Origin: an uncultured Oscillospiraceae bacterium
GTDB lineage: Bacteria > Bacillota > Clostridia > Oscillospirales > Oscillospiraceae
DNA: 6,056 bases
Assembly (NCBI GenBank): GCA_934569215.1
Contig: CAKTKF010000083.1
Location: 1 to 6,056, forward strand
Direction of reading: 5' to 3'
The position numbers and the translations under genes were made by a program. Below the pieces are notes generated by a model. The model saw only the letters and a program-made list of their open reading frames with translations, was not told the DNA's origin and made no database searches. Below, one piece after another: positions 4,852 through 6,056 of this stretch (position 1 is its first letter; each line of letters starts with the position of its first letter).

Positions 4852-5892
4852 TTAGTCCTTAAACTTGAGCAGCGACTCGCTGAAGGGCGGGTATGCAATA
4901 CCCTTTTCGGTGATGATCGCCGTCCAGTATTTTGCCGGAGTGACGTCAAACGCGTAGTTAAGAACAGGGGTATCCGGGGGCGCGACGTATGTACCGCAGA
5001 TGTTAAGCACCTCGTCGGCGGGTCTCTGCTCAAGCTTGATGTCGTCGCCGCTCTTGAGGTTATAGTCGATGGTCGAGGTAGGCGCGAAGCAGTACACCGG
5101 GATACCATGCTCCTTGGCGCAGATGGCAATGCCGTAGACGCCGATCTTTGCCGCCACATCGCCGTTGCCCACAACGCGGTCGGCGGAGATGAACACCATG
5201 TCGATCTTGCCCAGCTTCATCAGCAGCGCAGAGGTGTCGTCGCAGATAAGCGTATAAGGCACGCCCATGCGCTTGAGGTCAAAGGTGTTGATTTTTGTAC
5301 CCTGCATACGGGGTCTTGTCTCGTCGGTATAGACATGTACGGGCTTGCCCTGCTTCATCGCCGTATACACAACGCCCATGCCCAGGCCGTAGTCCACGGT
5401 ACAGAGGGGGCCTGTGGAGCAGTGGGTATGGATATTAGCGCCCGTTTCGGGGATCAGCGTCGCGCCGAACTCCCCGATGCGCTTTGCATTCTCCACCTCC
5501 TTGTCGGCAATGCCGTTGGCGATGCTGACAAGCTTGTTGAAAATGTCCTCGGTATTGTCAAAATTCGCCGCTTTGATCTCGCTGACGCTCTTCTCCACTG
5601 CCCACTTGAGGTTGACTGCGGTGGGGCGGGTGGCGACGATCCTTGCCGCCTCGCTGTCCAGCCCTGCGTAAAACGCTTCGGCGGTCTGCACGGGCAGATT
5701 CTTGCAGTAGAGGGCAAGCGCCATCGCGCCGCAGGTGCCGATGGCGGGCGCGCCACGGACGGCAAGGGCGTAAATGGCGTCGATCGCCTCGTCTACGGTG
5801 TTGATATCCATGATCTCGTAGGAATAGGGGATCTTGGTCTGATCTACGGCCTGGATACACTTCTTCTCAAAATTCCATTCGATTGTCCGCAT
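4852..5892 (-). CDS. mtnA: S-methyl-5-thioribose-1-phosphate isomerase (MtnA, eIF2B-related)
   Basis: A 346-residue cytosolic isomerase converting 5-methylthioribose-1-phosphate to the ribulose-1-phosphate form in methionine salvage. Related enzymes also act on 5-deoxyribose-1-phosphate. Family landmarks are AVRGAPAIGTCGAMALAL (44-61), RPTAVNLKWAV (89-99), HTHCSTGPL (155-163) with Cys158 in the catalytic-Cys position, VYTDETRPRMQG (187-198), and ISADRVVGNGDVAAKIGVYG (235-254) with Asp238 in the catalytic-Asp position. FDVTP (315-319) is near the C-terminus. The length is typical and both key residues are present, so it should be active. ATG at 5892 is supported by GAGGTG 8 bases upstream, overlapping the stop of the preceding gene (TGAGGTGAAC). 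It is the middle gene of a minus-strand operon with the permease downstream. No other methionine-salvage gene is recognisable in the window, so the exact sugar substrate remains open. Confidence 0.93.
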   Translation of the reverse strand: MRTIEWNFEKKCIQAVDQTKIPYSYEIMDINTVDEAIDAIYALAVRGAPAIGTCGAMALALYCKNLPVQTAEAFYAGLDSEAARIVATRPTAVNLKWAVEKSVSEIKAANFDNTEDIFNKLVSIANGIADKEVENAKRIGEFGATLIPETGANIHTHCSTGPLCTVDYGLGMGVVYTAMKQGKPVHVYTDETRPRMQGTKINTFDLKRMGVPYTLICDDTSALLMKLGKIDMVFISADRVVGNGDVAAKIGVYGIAICAKEHGIPVYCFAPTSTIDYNLKSGDDIKLEQRPADEVLNICGTYVAPPDTPVLNYAFDVTPAKYWTAIITEKGIAYPPFSESLLKFKD

Positions 5893-5903
5893 AACGGTTC
5901 ACC

Positions 5904-6056
5904 TCAAATCTCAGTTGCCACAAGGGCATCCAGGGCAATGACGAACTGCTGATCCTTTGCCGTCTGGATTGCGTCGGGGTAATGGTCAAAATTCTCATAG
6001 CCGACGAACTCGAAGCACGGGCCATCCATTGCGATGATGCCGCCCGCCTTGACGCC
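5904..6056 (-). CDS. Unrecognised protein, last 50 residues (5' end outside the window)
   Basis: The minus-strand frame is open from base 6056 down to TGA at 5906-5904, reading GVKAGGIIAMDGPCFEFVGY at the visible start, then ENFDHYPDAIQTAK and ending ALDALVATEI. It is soluble-looking and acidic, with no membrane segment. The stop overlaps the Shine-Dalgarno site of mtnA and leaves 11 bases before its ATG, so it belongs to the same operon. I do not recognise the family from this C-terminal piece. Its position suggests an enzyme upstream of, or parallel to, the isomerase step, such as a phosphorylase, kinase or aldolase, but nothing in the sequence proves this. Confidence 0.75.
   Translation of the reverse strand, partial: GVKAGGIIAMDGPCFEFVGYENFDHYPDAIQTAKDQQFVIALDALVATEI

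Noticed and set aside
4070..4855. A 261-codon plus-strand open frame
   Set aside because: It is antisense to the permease. The translation is rich in charged residues, low-complexity and without motifs, while the minus strand encodes an evident membrane protein.
5107..5952. A 281-codon plus-strand open frame
   Set aside because: It mirrors mtnA, whose catalytic motifs are unmistakable on the other strand, and it also crosses the operon boundary there.

Overview
The window looks like chromosomal DNA of a GC-rich, gut-type Clostridia (Firmicutes), plausibly an Oscillospiraceae/Ruminococcaceae relative. This is inferred from the strong purine-rich Shine-Dalgarno sites (AGGAGG, AAGGAG), the tight operons, and gene families that I associate with these bacteria: a stand-alone E2-like acyltransferase-fold protein, Flavodoxin_4 proteins and an MdlB/YheH-type ABC exporter half. 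No rRNA, tRNA, CRISPR array, transposase or phage gene was seen.

Layout. (1) 1-531 (+): 3' end of an ABC exporter with a fused ATPase domain, closed by a good intrinsic terminator at 556-602. (2) 756-1634 (-): a 292-residue protein with the 2-oxoacid dehydrogenase E2 / chloramphenicol acetyltransferase fold, convergent with the ABC gene. It lacks lipoyl and E1/E3-binding domains and has Glu where the E2 catalytic His should be. (3) 1635-1933: non-coding, with two strong neighbouring inverted repeats (1723-1754 and 1770-1818). (4) 1934-3796 (-): a redox cassette packed with overlaps or gaps of 0-1 base. In transcription order it holds the C-terminal remnant of a gene cut off at its 5' end, a flavodoxin interrupted by a one-base frameshift in a six-A run, a hexapeptide-repeat O-acetyltransferase, and an intact flavodoxin. 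(5) 3797-6056 (-): an operon of an unrecognised gene (only its last 50 codons are in the window), an MtnA-type 5-methylthioribose-1-phosphate isomerase, and an NCS2-like purine/pyrimidine permease.

How the genes relate. MtnA and the permease are separated by 2 bases and are probably co-translated, which suggests uptake and salvage of a nucleoside-derived compound such as methylthio- or 5-deoxyribose products. The redox cassette follows the permease on the same strand, but its first gene survives only as a 3' fragment beginning at the permease stop codon. I read this as a recombination junction that may have separated the cassette from its original promoter. With two damaged genes in a row, the upstream half of the cassette seems to be decaying while the acetyltransferase and last flavodoxin remain open.

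I found no convincing new multi-gene system. The most useful leads are the damaged redox cassette and its junction, the E2-fold protein without the catalytic His, and the paired inverted repeats, one of which pairs well only as plus-strand RNA.
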